Source of the DNA: Crocodylus rhombifer
Lineage: Eukaryota > Chordata > Crocodylia > Crocodylidae
NCBI GenBank assembly: GCA_038503035.1
Contig: JAVSML010001078.1
Location: forward strand, 441,972 to 505,971
DNA: 64,000 bases
Direction: 5' to 3'
Of the stretch, positions 32,789 to 42,250 are shown one piece after another. The notes beneath the pieces were generated by a model. It had not been told where the DNA came from. It did no database searches and was given only the letters and a program-made list of their open reading frames with translations. The translations under genes and the position numbers were made by a program. How positions within the stretch are numbered: position 1 is the first letter of the stretch; every line of letters begins with the position of its first letter.

Positions 32789-33345
32789 ATCACAAAATCA
32801 CAGAATCCTAGGAAACGAGGGTTGAAGAGACATCAGGGGGTCACATCCAGTCCGACCCCCTGCTCCAAGCAGGACCAGCCCCAACTACATCATCCCAGCC
32901 AGGGCTTTGTCTACCTGGGTCTTAAACACCTCTAAGGATGGAAAGTCCACGGCCTCTCTAAGCAACCTGTCCCAGTGCTTCACCACCCTCCTCGTGAGAG
33001 AGTTTTTCCTACTATCCAACCTCAGCTTCCCTTGCTGCAGCTTGAGCCCATTGCTCCTTGTCCTGCCATCTGCCCCCCACCGAGATCAGTCCAGCTCCAT
33101 CCTCTTTGCAGCCCCCCTGCAAGGAGGTCAAGGCTACTGTTCAATCCCCCTCAGTCTTCCCTTCTGCCAGCCCATTTCCTTCAGCCTCCCCTCACCAGTC
33201 CTGTCCCCCAGCCCCAAAACCATTTTCACTGCCCTCCACTGGACTCTCTCCAATTTGCCCACACCCTTTCTGTAACAACGGGCCCAAAACTGGACACAGT
33301 ATTGGGCCCCCCACTACAGAAAGGATGTGGACAAATAAAGTGCAT
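32789..33345 (-). mobile_element. CR1 LINE, about 555 bp of 3' end
   Basis: The longest member of the ATGAGGGTTGAAGGG subfamily on this strand. It begins ATCACAAAATCACAGAATCC, runs through the usual blocks, then on into TCTTCCCTTCTGCCAGCCCA, CACTGGACTCTCTCCAATTT, GGGCCCAAAACTGGACACAG and ends near GAAAGGATGTGG. On the minus strand the last part is the end of ORF2 (QFWAPLLQKGCGQIG-like), broken by stops. Confidence 0.92.
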
Positions 33346-34217
33346 CTTCAGGTCTGGCTAAAAAGCACCTTGGCTGGCAGAAAATGAATAGGTCAGAAAA
33401 TCCCATGCTTCCTGCCTGTTGTACGTGTGCTATGGATTAGATGGAGGCTTTCCATCTGTGGTGGTTGTCAAGCTTGCTTCTTTCATCCGGAGTTAAATCC
33501 CCTTAAAAAAATGTTAATTTTATTGAGGAAGAGCTTGTCCAACTTTCATTGGCAGCCCACCTCCCCGTTTGGGACGATTCTGTGGTCAGCTCTGAGAGCC
33601 AAGAGTTCCCACAGGCAGGAAAGTCAGACGACATCCCAGCAACACGGTTGCACTAGCTGGGGGCAGATTCCAGAACATGGGTGCCGGTGCCACACACGTC
33701 CCACGTCTGCAAAGCAGGACAGCAACAAAAATCAGCCAGGAAGCTTCCCAGGACCACAGCCTATTGGGAGGACAGAAATAATTATTTAAGCCAGTCTCAG
33801 ATTACTTATTGGAGTGCATCTCATTAACAGATTCCATTTATTCCTGTAACTATTGTGCAACAATTAGTGGGTGTTAAATGGAGCTCATCTGCCTGCAATT
33901 GCAACAGCCTAGGTTTGCCAAGATGTCTTTCTCTTGCCTGTGGTGCCTGATTCCTGAGTGTCAAGTAGTGCTGATTGGGATATCTCCAACCAAATGGAGC
34001 TGTATTGAAATAGGAAGCCCAAAATGTTTTGTGAAGGCCTCACGGTTTGGAACAAGCTTTCCCTTTGGAGGATTGCTGAGATTCGGCTGACTTCTGATGA
34101 GATGGACTGAAACAGACACCAGCATCACGCTTGAGATCCTTTTGAGGGAGAAAAGCCATTCTGATGTTGATTTGGTTCTCCAGGCCCCACCAAAAAAAAG
34201 TAGCTTTCAGTCTCAGA
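33346..34217. other. Unique DNA; 33.78-33.90 kb conserved-element-like
   Basis: Repeat-free. The block 33780-33900 (AATTATTTAAGCC, TCTCATTAACAGATTCC, GTGCAACAATTAGTGGG) is AT-rich with homeobox-like TAAT words. Confidence 0.3.
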
Positions 34218-34452
34218 GGGCGTGTCTACATGTGCATTTACTCTGGCTTAAATTTACTGCACAGTAAGTAGGAATAGGCCGGCATCTACACGTGCAGGCA
34301 TTAAAGTGCATTAACATTGTGTGTGGACTCACTTGGGACTAAAGTTAATCCCAAATCAGTGCACAAACACAGTGTTACTGTGCAGTATGCATCTACATGT
34401 GCATTATTGCACAGTAATTAATCAGGAGTAAATCTGATACCTGCGTAATGCC
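34218..34452 (+). mobile_element. Palindromic MITE, right half lost
   Basis: Left end GGGCGTGTCTACATGTGCAT preceded by CTCAGA, then TACTCTGGCTTAAATTTACT, ATCTACACGTGCAGGCATTA, the central foldback GTGTGTGGACTCACTTGGGA, CATTATTGCACAGTAATTAA and the start of the second hairpin (CTGATACCTGCGTAATGCC), where it breaks off. About 235 bp of an original near 390. Confidence 0.88.
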
Positions 34453-34946
34453 AACTATACCAACAACTTGACTTGACTGTACCAACAAAACTGAATACCA
34501 AAACCTCAGAGGTCTCCATCAGTGGGATTGTTCTTGCTCTAGCAACAGTCGTGTAAGGCAACACCTGAGCTGGTGTGGAACAAGATCACCCCTCCTGGCT
34601 TGACAAATGATCAGGCCATGTATTTGGCATGAGGGTCTGCTTTATATTGTCACACATGAGTGCATATACACACACACACACGCACACGATAGATTGATAG
34701 TGGGGGTAAATCATATCGCCTCATAGGACTGGGTGAAAAATGGGCTGTTTCTCATGGGCACATCCACCACCACTTGGAAAACAGTTAAAGCTAAGTTGCC
34801 ATTGCATACCATCTCTTAGGCTACATGTATCAATGCTACAGCTCCCATAATGTATTTCTGCCTCATGCAAGAAAGATACGTTCAATTAATCTTACCTTAA
34901 TTGCATAGAATGCAAAAAGCTGCCAGACCTTGCCCCATTGGTTAAA
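34453..34946. other. AT-rich unique DNA with short CA run
   Basis: TACACACACACACACGCACA lies at 34667-34688. Otherwise no feature. Confidence 0.35.
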
Positions 34947-34948
34947 TA

Positions 34949-35180
34949 CCATATTCCTTCAAATATTAGATGCTTTAGAATTTAAGACACATGCAAGGTT
35001 TCTGATTCCCAAATTAAGAAAAAATTTTAAAAACCTGAAATAAAGGTAAATTTACAAGGATACAACCTCTGTGGTGCATATAAGACCTGCATTTATTTAT
35101 TTTTACTAGAATTTAAGCCGGCAGGCCATTATTAGAAAAAAATGTTTTCAAAAGCGCTTCTTATGTTCAAAGGAATATGG
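34949..35180. mobile_element. TIR element with TA duplication (232 bp)
   Basis: Perfect 9-bp outer ends CCATATTCC / GGAATATGG, extended imperfectly (left TTCAAATATTAGATGC, right GCGCTTCTTATGTTCAAA). TA flanks both sides (34947-34948, 35181-35182). The inside is A/T-rich with no frame. TIR plus TA duplication is the pattern of Tc1/mariner-class MITEs. Best-kept of three such elements here. Confidence 0.75.
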
Positions 35181-35182
35181 TA

Positions 35183-35936
35183 GTTGTGCATCTACACTGA
35201 AGCCGCCGTTGCCATATCTTTTGCTAGCACATGGTACAAATCCAATCAACACTATCCCGTATCTCTGCCTCTCTCCTGATAGAGGCTTTTATAATGCATG
35301 CATCATTCTTTCCAACTGGACACCCAAAAGCAGGAAAGTGAGCAAATTTTTGAGTCAAGCCCCTTCCCACTGGCCTATCTTCCCACATCCCTTTCCTACT
35401 TTTCACATCTGTGCTGGGGACAGGGAAATAGTGAAACAGATCATGAAGAGAAACAGTGTCCAACTTACCCAGGTTCTAGGATAGTCAAGGCTGCAGCGGG
35501 TATGACCCATGCCTTCATTTGCACTTGATAGCTAAGAGGAGGTCCCTGCAGAGACACATGAGTGAATGCTCAGCTCTCCCCTTCCCTCTTGAGAGGTAGG
35601 AGGTTGCATGGCCTGGATCAAGGACAGGCAGGAGTCTAGAGATGTGGAGGAGACCAGGCAAACTCTCTTTGGATGGGTAACGTCCTAAGGTCCATTTCAG
35701 ACAAGAAACCCCCTCACCCAAAAGACAGGTATGTCTGTCCTCAGTAATCCAGGAGCGGACATGGATTCAGTAAAAAGCCCGTGGTTTCGAGCAGCCAAGG
35801 GAAATGGTGAGCATTGTCCCTGCGAGAGGGAATTGGTGCAACTTCCATCTTGTCCTTGACCCCCCACTGCTCATCATGTCACTTCTTTCTTGGCTGGACT
35901 GAGCTTAAACCAGCTGGAGAAGCTGTCCCTCTCAGA
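35183..35936. other. Unique DNA, no feature seen
   Basis: No repeat or exon recognised. Confidence 0.35.
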
Positions 35937-36402
35937 GGGCGTGTCTACATGTACATTTACTCCAGCTTAAATTTACTGTGCAGTAAGTGGGACTAGGCCA
36001 CTGTCTACACGTGCAGGCACTAAAGTTCATTAATATTGTGTGTGGACTGACTTGGGACTACAGTTAGTCCCAAGTCCCAAGTCAGTCCACACACACAGTG
36101 TTACTGCACAGTAAGGGGTCTGCACATGTATTACTGTGCAGTAATGAATCAGGCATAAATTTGACCCCAGTATTCTTTCCTGCCATGGCGGGGGGTCGGA
36201 CTAGATAATCTGCTCAGGTCCCTTCCGACCCTACAAACTATGAAACTATGATACCTGCATGATGTAGGTATCAAACTTACACTCAAGTCAGCAGAAGTTA
36301 CCATATTTACTGCTCACTAAAGGGGTGTACATGTAGACACATGCCCATACTGTGCAGTAATTTCTGTTATTGCGCAGTAAATGTGCATGTGTAGACGCAC
36401 CC
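35937..36402 (+). mobile_element. Palindromic MITE, complete, carrying a CR1 insertion
   Basis: Left end GGGCGTGTCTACATGTACAT, right end GTGCATGTGTAGACGCACCC, flanked by AGA on both sides (35934-35936 and 36403-36405). Central foldback at 36038-36096: GTGTGGACTGACTTGGGACT and its partner, with a 7-base duplication (CCCAAGT) in the right arm. The second hairpin GATACCTGCATGATGTAGGT is split by the CR1 piece at 36165-36249. Without it the element is about 380 bp. Joining the flanks gives the palindrome-like site CTC-AGA-GAC. Confidence 0.93.
36165..36249 (+). mobile_element. CR1 LINE 3' end nested in a MITE
   Basis: CCCCAGTATTCTTTCCTGCC, GGGGGTCGGACTAGATAATC, TGCTCAGGTCCCTTCCGACC, CTACAAACTATGAAACTATG: sense 3' terminus of the CATAGTTTCATAGTTTC subfamily. 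It sits between AAATTTGA and GATACCTGCATG, which are continuous in other copies of the host element. TGA at 36162-36164 and 36249-36251 may be a short target duplication. Confidence 0.93.
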
Positions 36403-37035
36403 AGAGACTAACTCCTGCTGCCATTTTTAACAGTAAGAGGACCATATTCTGCTAAATCCGGTGCACCGTGGAGGCCAGCGGGATTCCTGTGAGCAGAGGG
36501 CTGGCAGGATTAAACCCGTATGCCTTTTTCTCTGGGACCCTCACCATCCATCCTCTGCCTGCCTCTTGTTCTGCTGCTTCTAAACATAAGGAGCTAACCA
36601 GGATGTCCAAAGTACTGGCGTTGCTGCTTCAAAGAAAAGCGGGGGGACAGGTTTGGGACAGGTGGGAATGTCCCATTATAGAAAAGACCAGGCACCTGGC
36701 CTCTCCCCAGCTCACAAAGGCAGGAGCAGTCATGCATTTAAAAGACATCAGTGGGGGAGAGATCAGGAAAGGCTTTGAAGCCAGGGCTTTAGAAAAATCT
36801 TCTTAAACACCGGCTAACTTCTAGCATGCTGCAGCTCTGTTGCAGACCTTGATCTCTGCAAGCCATGCTAAGACCTCACTTAGCTTCTTAGGTAGGTGCG
36901 CCTTGTATACCAAAAACTGGGTCCAGATCTCGTATCACCTCTGGCAAGTCCCTGTGTGTCTTGGTTTTCAGTTCCCCATCCACAAACTGGGACTAATAAT
37001 CTCAACCTAAACCCATAAATCAGACTATAGTAGAA
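36403..37035. other. Unique DNA, no feature seen
   Basis: No repeat recognised. The 112-codon frame at 36468-36806 has no family signature. Confidence 0.35.
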
Positions 37036-37365
37036 CGGCAAATCTGGAAGGGACCTCAGGAGGTCACAGCTAATCCAACCACTGTGACCTCTGCAGAAAA
37101 TTGGGAGCAGACCGAATAAAAAGGCTGGACTGGAGACACGAGGAAGGAAGAAGCAGCCAATCCAACCCTTGCTCAAGGCAAGACCATGTCTCAAGCAACC
37201 CAGTCAAGTGTCTGTCTACCCTGCTCTTAAAAACACCCAAGGAAAGAGTTTCCACATGTTTCAATGTCTGACCACCTTTCCAGCAAGAATATTCTTCCTA
37301 ATATCCGTCTAAATTCTTCTTTCTGAGATTTAAGTCTTTGTCCTGTGTCACCATAACAAGAGCTA
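37036..37365 (-). mobile_element. CR1 LINE, first part, split by later insertion
   Basis: Minus-strand copy: ATCTGGAAGGGACCTCAGGA, CCAACCCTTGCTCAAGGCAA, GTGTCTGTCTACCCTGCTCT, ATATTCTTCCTAATATCCGT, CTTTGTCCTGTGTCACCATA. A 78-bp foreign piece (37081-37158) interrupts it between two copies of AATCCAACC. The remainder resumes at 37761 beyond another CR1. Confidence 0.85.
37081..37158. other. 78-bp insertion with 9-bp direct repeats inside CR1
   Basis: Flanked by AATCCAACC at 37072-37080 and 37159-37167. The inserted bases (ACTGTGACCTCTGCAGAAAA to GGAAGGAAGAAGCAGCC) show no inverted ends and match no family I know. Target duplication of 8-9 bp would fit a hAT-type or LINE-mediated event; templated repair is also possible. 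Confidence 0.6.
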
Positions 37366-37760
37366 GAGGGTCACAAAATGAATATATTAGGGAGTATGTT
37401 TAAAATGAGCAAAAGGAAGTTCTGTTTCACCCAGCGGGTCATTAAAGTGTGGACCCCGTTGCCACCAGATGTGGTGGAAACTGCGATTTCAGCCAGAGTG
37501 AAAAAGGGATTGGACACGTTCTTGGAGGGAAGGGGCATCACTAGCTATTGAGCAGGGGAGTTAAGGACCTGGCCCCTGAACCAGAACTTCCTAGACTTTA
37601 AATGCTGCAGGCTGCAAGTGAGAGGAACAGTGGAAAAACCCGTGCTCAGACCCAATTCACACGCCCTTTCAGCGTCCACTCGCTGCTGCTATATGAGACG
37701 GGAGACTGGGCAACGTGGCCCTCTGAACTGACCCAGTAAATGGCAGCTCTTATGTGCTAC
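37366..37760 (+). mobile_element. Old CR1/L3-like LINE 3' end, nested
   Basis: Sense sequence of another CR1 clade: GTTTCACCCAGCGGGTCATT, AAAGTGTGGACCCCGTTGCC, ACCAGATGTGGTGGAAACTG, GAAAAAGGGATTGGACACGT, and the closing GGGAGACTGGGCAACGTGG, CTGACCCAGTAAATGGCAG, CTCTTATGTGCTA. It lies between two parts of a minus-strand CR1 that are continuous in the consensus; GCTA at both borders may be the target duplication. Confidence 0.8.
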
Positions 37761-37925
37761 CACTCTTTTTATAACCATCCTTCTGGCATTTGAAGACTGT
37801 TATCAGATCCACACACACACATCAATCAGCTGTCTCTTCTCCAGACGAAATAATCCCAGTTCTTCCAGCCTTTCCCAGGCCTCTCACCATTTTTGTCAAG
37901 CAAGTCACCTGCATGCTTTATGGCT
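37761..37925 (-). mobile_element. CR1 LINE, second part of the split copy
   Basis: TTTATAACCATCCTTCTGGC, ATTTGAAGACTGTTATCAGA, TCTCTTCTCCAGACGAAATA, CCAGTTCTTCCAGCCTTTCC follow directly on 37365 in CR1 order, so this completes the element begun at 37036. Confidence 0.82.
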
Positions 37926-39508
37926 TGCTTCACCCTTGACCAAAATCAAGGTTGCAATATCTCCCCTAAAGGGTCACAAAGCTTCCTTTAGTAATGTTTG
38001 TCAAATGCTTTAAAGTCCTTGCATGGAAGAAGCTATAGAAATGCCAAATGGTCATCTCATTCATCCTAAAAGGTCCCAAAATAGTTTGCAACCCTCTGCT
38101 CTTCACAGGCCTACCACTAAAATGCATCGACCTCTGGAAGGCAACTGTTGAATAGCCTTCCCGTTATAATAAACCTTAGTAGAGGTTAAAACATTATGCA
38201 ATGGGTGTAGCTAAGACAGGAGAGGCAAGTTAGAGAATCAGAAGGCAGTTTCCCACCTGGAAATGTGCCAGGAGAGCATAGTCATACATCAGGCTTGCAA
38301 AAAAAAAAAAAAAGCAACCAAGCAACTTTACTATGAGGTAGTCATCGAGCTCAAAGTGTTTTCTCTCTTATGTGAAAACCTGGCACCTCCAGGAAAATGC
38401 TGTCCCTCGCCGCCATGTGGGAGCTGTGGGTCAGAATGAACTCAGAAGCAAACGCACCGTCACCGCGGGGCTCTCCAGGAGTCGCGCATCCGAGCTGGGA
38501 TTTGCTCAGCGCCGGCCTGGCCCAGGGGATCTGGCAGGATCCCCACACAGCTCCAAGCGACGGGTTTAAGTAGAGGCATTAAGCACCCTGCTCTTTAACT
38601 CGCTTCTAATCCATCTGTTTAAACTACAGAGCAGCTGGAAGGCACCAGTATCAAAGGCAATGGCCATTTACAGCATCCTGCCTTAGCCCTCTGCTTTCCA
38701 GCCCTGCTCCGAGCTCTGACCTCCCTGCGCAGTCTGGCTGCCTCCAAAAGTGCAGCGGCATAAAAGCACAGTCTGTGGCAAAGCGCCTGGGAAGATTAAA
38801 CCCTTTCAGAGTGGAAAGGGCTGCTGTCATGGTCCCCCTTCCCATCTAAATGTAGCTGCCAACAAAAAAAAGATGCTCCATCAGGGAGGGGCAATGAACC
38901 AGCCCGAGGAGTTTTGGGGAAGAGTTGCTGAAAAGGCTGTAAACTTGTTAAAGGCAAGGGGGGTGGTAATAAAACAGGATTAAAAAGGAATTCGCTACAA
39001 GGAATTAGCCAGGGTTATTTTAAAGGCAGGTACAGGAGCTCCAGCGTGCACTGTTTGAGCTGCCTGCCTGTTTCTGGCTCCTCCCTGGACGATGCTTGGG
39101 AAATTGTTACCCGATCCCTTCCACCTTTGTTTGCAAATGCAATCTGGGTTGATTAATCCCTGCTTAGTCTCTCCTCCCTCTGTCTGGGTTGTCTCAATGA
39201 TGTAAGCCGTAACCAAACTCCCAGCCCCTGGAGTCAGACTGTCTTCTTATTTCCTTATTCATTAAGGCAGACACCTTAGAAAGGCCGGAAAATATGACCA
39301 AAGCCCCAGAGACGCGGTCTTCAGAATAAGGAACCAGTCTTTCAGCCTTAGAGGCGGCACGAGTCTGGGACATGAGACATCGCTAGGCACGAAATGCATG
39401 CCCCTCGGCAGAGGCACAAGCTGTCACCGGACACACCCACTGTCTTTTACCTCTTGCAACAGAGTCTTCTCACCCACGTGCCCCTCTTCTGGGACCCCTT
39501 GTCTCCAG
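37926..39508. other. Unique DNA, 38.3-39.3 kb enhancer-like
   Basis: An A15 run is at 38299-38313. From 38340 to 39300 the DNA is repeat-free with CpG clusters (38440-38560) and words such as TTTGTTTGCAAATGCAATCT and GGTTGATTAATCCCTGC (39126-39160), which combine octamer-like and OTX/bicoid-like sites. No exon. This is one of the better places to look for a conserved regulatory element. Confidence 0.35.
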
Positions 39509-39577
39509 TATTATCATCATCATCATCACCATCATTATTATTATTATTGCTGTTATGGTTGCTATTATTATTATTGC
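39509..39577 (+). repeat. (ATC)n/(ATT)n trinucleotide repeat
   Basis: Composite ATTATC, ATC, ATT and GCT units. It creates poly-His and poly-Tyr runs in the 206-codon frame at 39398-40018, which is therefore rejected as a gene. Confidence 0.92.
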
Positions 39578-39846
39578 CTTATTTTCATTACCATTGCACC
39601 TAAGAGCCAAAGTCACTCAGTAAAACCCCCTTGTGCTAGATGCTGTAAAAGCACAGAGCAAAAAGATGCAGGCTTCCCCCCCCCCCCACCCCCAGCACCC
39701 TTCCTGACAATAAGGCAGCTCTGCTTGAAGAAATGGGCCATCTATAGCATCCAAGAAATTGCAAAATCAAAAAGCTCATGCATTTATGTGCATGCCAAGA
39801 GATGGATGGTGGAGGATGAAGAAGCAGTGGGCAATCCATTTAAGCA

Positions 39847-39871
39847 GTGCTGCTGCTGCTGCTGCGGCTGC
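39847..39871 (+). repeat. Short (CTG)n run
   Basis: Seven CTG units with one CGG interruption. Gives poly-Cys or poly-Ala in chance frames. Confidence 0.85.
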
Positions 39872-41942
39872 ATTGGAAGGCCCCATCCCATGTTGCCCCT
39901 TGCCGGCTACTTGCAGCCAAGGTCAAAGGAAGGCAAGGGTGAGGGTGCTCCCGGAAGCCCCTTAGCAGCTCTTCAGCTGTGCATGGAGAGCCTGAGCAAA
40001 GCCACTGGTTCTGGCTGACTATCGTGAGCTCATGCCGGCTTGCCCCATTTGTGTGCAGCGTCTCTAGAAGAGCATCACATCTATGCTATAGCCAGTGGTG
40101 CAGTTGCAGGAGGGTGCAGGCATACCTGAGCCAGCTCCTATTCCTGCAGCAAGGTAGCTGGAGCAATATAGAGTATGGCATGGGCTTCAAAACCCACCTG
40201 AGAAGGTGGGTAGTTAGCCAGCACCCAGTTGCCAAGGCCACACAGCTCATTGGACCACATCTACCTAGTTTAATGCAAGGTGGGCATACCTCCATAAGCT
40301 GTAGTCGCACCTTCCAGCATGGGGTAGACACCGCCCAAAAGCAGGCAGATCCTGGTGTGGCTACATGACAACGGAGCAGGCCAGGATACCTTCACTAGGG
40401 CTTTGAAGTGTGTGAACACAATGGAGAATTGCCTAGTTGTCTACACTCAGGTTGAACCAGCAAAGCTTTAAGTGGAATTAAAACCCTTCTGTTGGCCATC
40501 ACTACCTGTGGGGATTCAGACGACCATCATGTCGCTGCTTGGCTAATATCGTCACGTCGTTACTTGGCCAACGTAGAGGCGATACAAAAACTAGGACCAA
40601 ACTTGATCCGAACTTTCCCAACTCTTTGGACGGTTGAGGACCAGCATTGTCGCGTGGGCCCCTCTGGTCATGACAACGAAGGCTCTCTCGACCAGCCAAC
40701 TCACTTGTTTCTCTCGCGCCTCTCCCTTCGGGAACAAAAGAAAGCAAAACAGAGAGAGGCCCGTCGCTGTTTATTTGTGCGGAAGGGAAGTCCGATCCAA
40801 CGGGCACCAGTGCTGGCAGAATGAAATGAAACGGCGCAGGTGTAATTGTAAACGGCCTTCGAAACCATAATCGTTCGGGAAGAATTCCCAAGGCGCGAGC
40901 TCAGAAACTGGGCTGCCTTCATGCGCTGGTTCCCAAGCAGACTTGGAGCGCGGATAAGTAAGCCAAGAAAAAGATCACTTACTGGTCCGCCCTCCCTCCC
41001 TCCCCTGCCCGCCCTCCCTCCCAGAGCTTACTCGAGCCCCAGTTGAGCCTGTTAACCGACGTATCAGTCTTGCCTCTTTTGTTTGCCTGTTGTTTGGCTA
41101 ATTCGTCTACGGAAAATGGGACGTATCAGGTGCTATTCAATGGAAACCTGAAACCCAGCGTAAGTGCAAGCTGGGAATTGTATCTCTTTGCCACTTTACA
41201 GACACAAAAGCCCTCTCCTTCCCTCTTTCTCTCCGTCATCGTCTGCTGGAGGATGATTTGCCGTGTTAACCATTACCAGGCTAGCGACGGAAGAGTCTTG
41301 GGGTGCTCTGAATAGTTGCCCTGAAGATACTTTCTGATAGTCATCTTGTTCCTCCCACCCCCCGAGTTTTTTCAGCTCTACCGAGTGGGAAATGTTTGGA
41401 TGTTTTTTCCACTGAAACTTTGAGATTTCAGCCTAAAAAAAAAAAAATAGCTGAAAGACGTTACTTCTGATTTGGAATTGCGGCTTCAGTGCCTCGTGGA
41501 AGGGAAACTTTAAGGGTTGGATTTGTTTTTTCAACGAAAAGTCAAAATATGTTACCAAAAGCAGAAATGCTCGGGGGAAAAAAATATATATATAATTTGG
41601 TCAGAACAACAGTTTTTTCCCATCAAAAACCAGGTTTTCAAATATCCCCTCCATCGTCTGTCTTCACAGCATAGCATGCAACTGTTGCGTCATTTTCTTT
41701 CTGTTTCTCTGGTTGCTCTATGATAAACTTGCAAAGAAGATGTCCCTTTGCCTGAACAAGGCTGCGGAAGAAAACTTTGGTCGTGACACCTGGAAGACTG
41801 CAATATTTCTCCAAATCAGACAGATTTACTTGTGAAGGTTTCGTCTCTCAGAAGAGAAGATGCCCCTGTTTTTTGTGCGTGTTACGGGTGGGACGCAAAT
41901 GTTACAGTTTTAAGGTAGAAGGCAGGGCAGGGTGGCGCCCTA
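39872..41942. other. Unique DNA; A/T- and GAAA-rich from 41.34 kb
   Basis: No gene supported. 40490-40900 is unusually rich in CpG and in CGT/ACG words compared with its neighbours. 41340-41640 has long A runs and GAAA/TTTC words (TTTTTTCAACGAAAAGTCAA) like 10490-10945 and 14640-14860, possibly one old non-autonomous element family. Confidence 0.3.
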
Positions 41943-42185
41943 GGGCACATCTATACATGCATTAAGATGCTTTAGTTAATGTGCATTAAATCTAGTACCT
42001 CCTTTGCAAGGTACTAGGAAAATGGACATTAGCCTGTCTTAATGTAGATTAACTAAAGAGTATGGTTTTAAAGTGATGCTTCATGCACATTAGCCTATTT
42101 TAATGCACATAGCACATTTTTAGTGATGCTTTAATGCACATTAAAGGAGGCTAATGCACATTAAAGCACGTGTGTAGATGCACCT
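41943..42185. mobile_element. Palindromic MITE, short subfamily (243 bp)
   Basis: Left end GGGCACATCTATACATGCAT, right end GCACGTGTGTAGATGCACCT, flanked by CTA on both sides (41940-41942, 42186-42188). Inside, TTAATGTGCATTAA and TTAATGCACATTAA words pair across the element; a hairpin surrounds TAGTACCTCCTTTGCAAGGT. Relates to 13318-13630. It appears to sit inside an older repeat whose halves lie on each side. Confidence 0.88.
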
Positions 42186-42250
42186 CTAGAGACTCACTGA
42201 TTCGTGGAGGCAGAAGCTTTCGTAGGCCACAACCTACTTCTACAGATGCT
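42186..42250 (-). repeat. Old dispersed repeat, CTACGAAAGCTT type
   Basis: Reverse complement: AGCATCTGTAGAAGTAGGTT, GTGGCCTACGAAAGCTTCTG, AATCAGTGAGTCTCTA. This wording (GAAGTGGGTT...CACGAAAGCTTATGC...TTAGTCTCTAAGGTGC) is widespread in amniote genomes as I remember it; the family name escapes me. The part that should follow CTCTA is found on the far side of the MITE at about 41925-41942 (reverse complement TAGGGCGCCACCCTG). Confidence 0.55.

Noticed and set aside
39398..40018. 206-codon frame on the plus strand with His and Tyr runs
   Set aside because: The runs come from the ATC/ATT microsatellite; no other protein feature.
40253..40460. MITE-like ends (GGGGTAGACACCGCCC, GTTGTCTACACTCAGG)
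   Set aside because: Ends do not pair at sensible positions and no duplication is seen; too weak to call.
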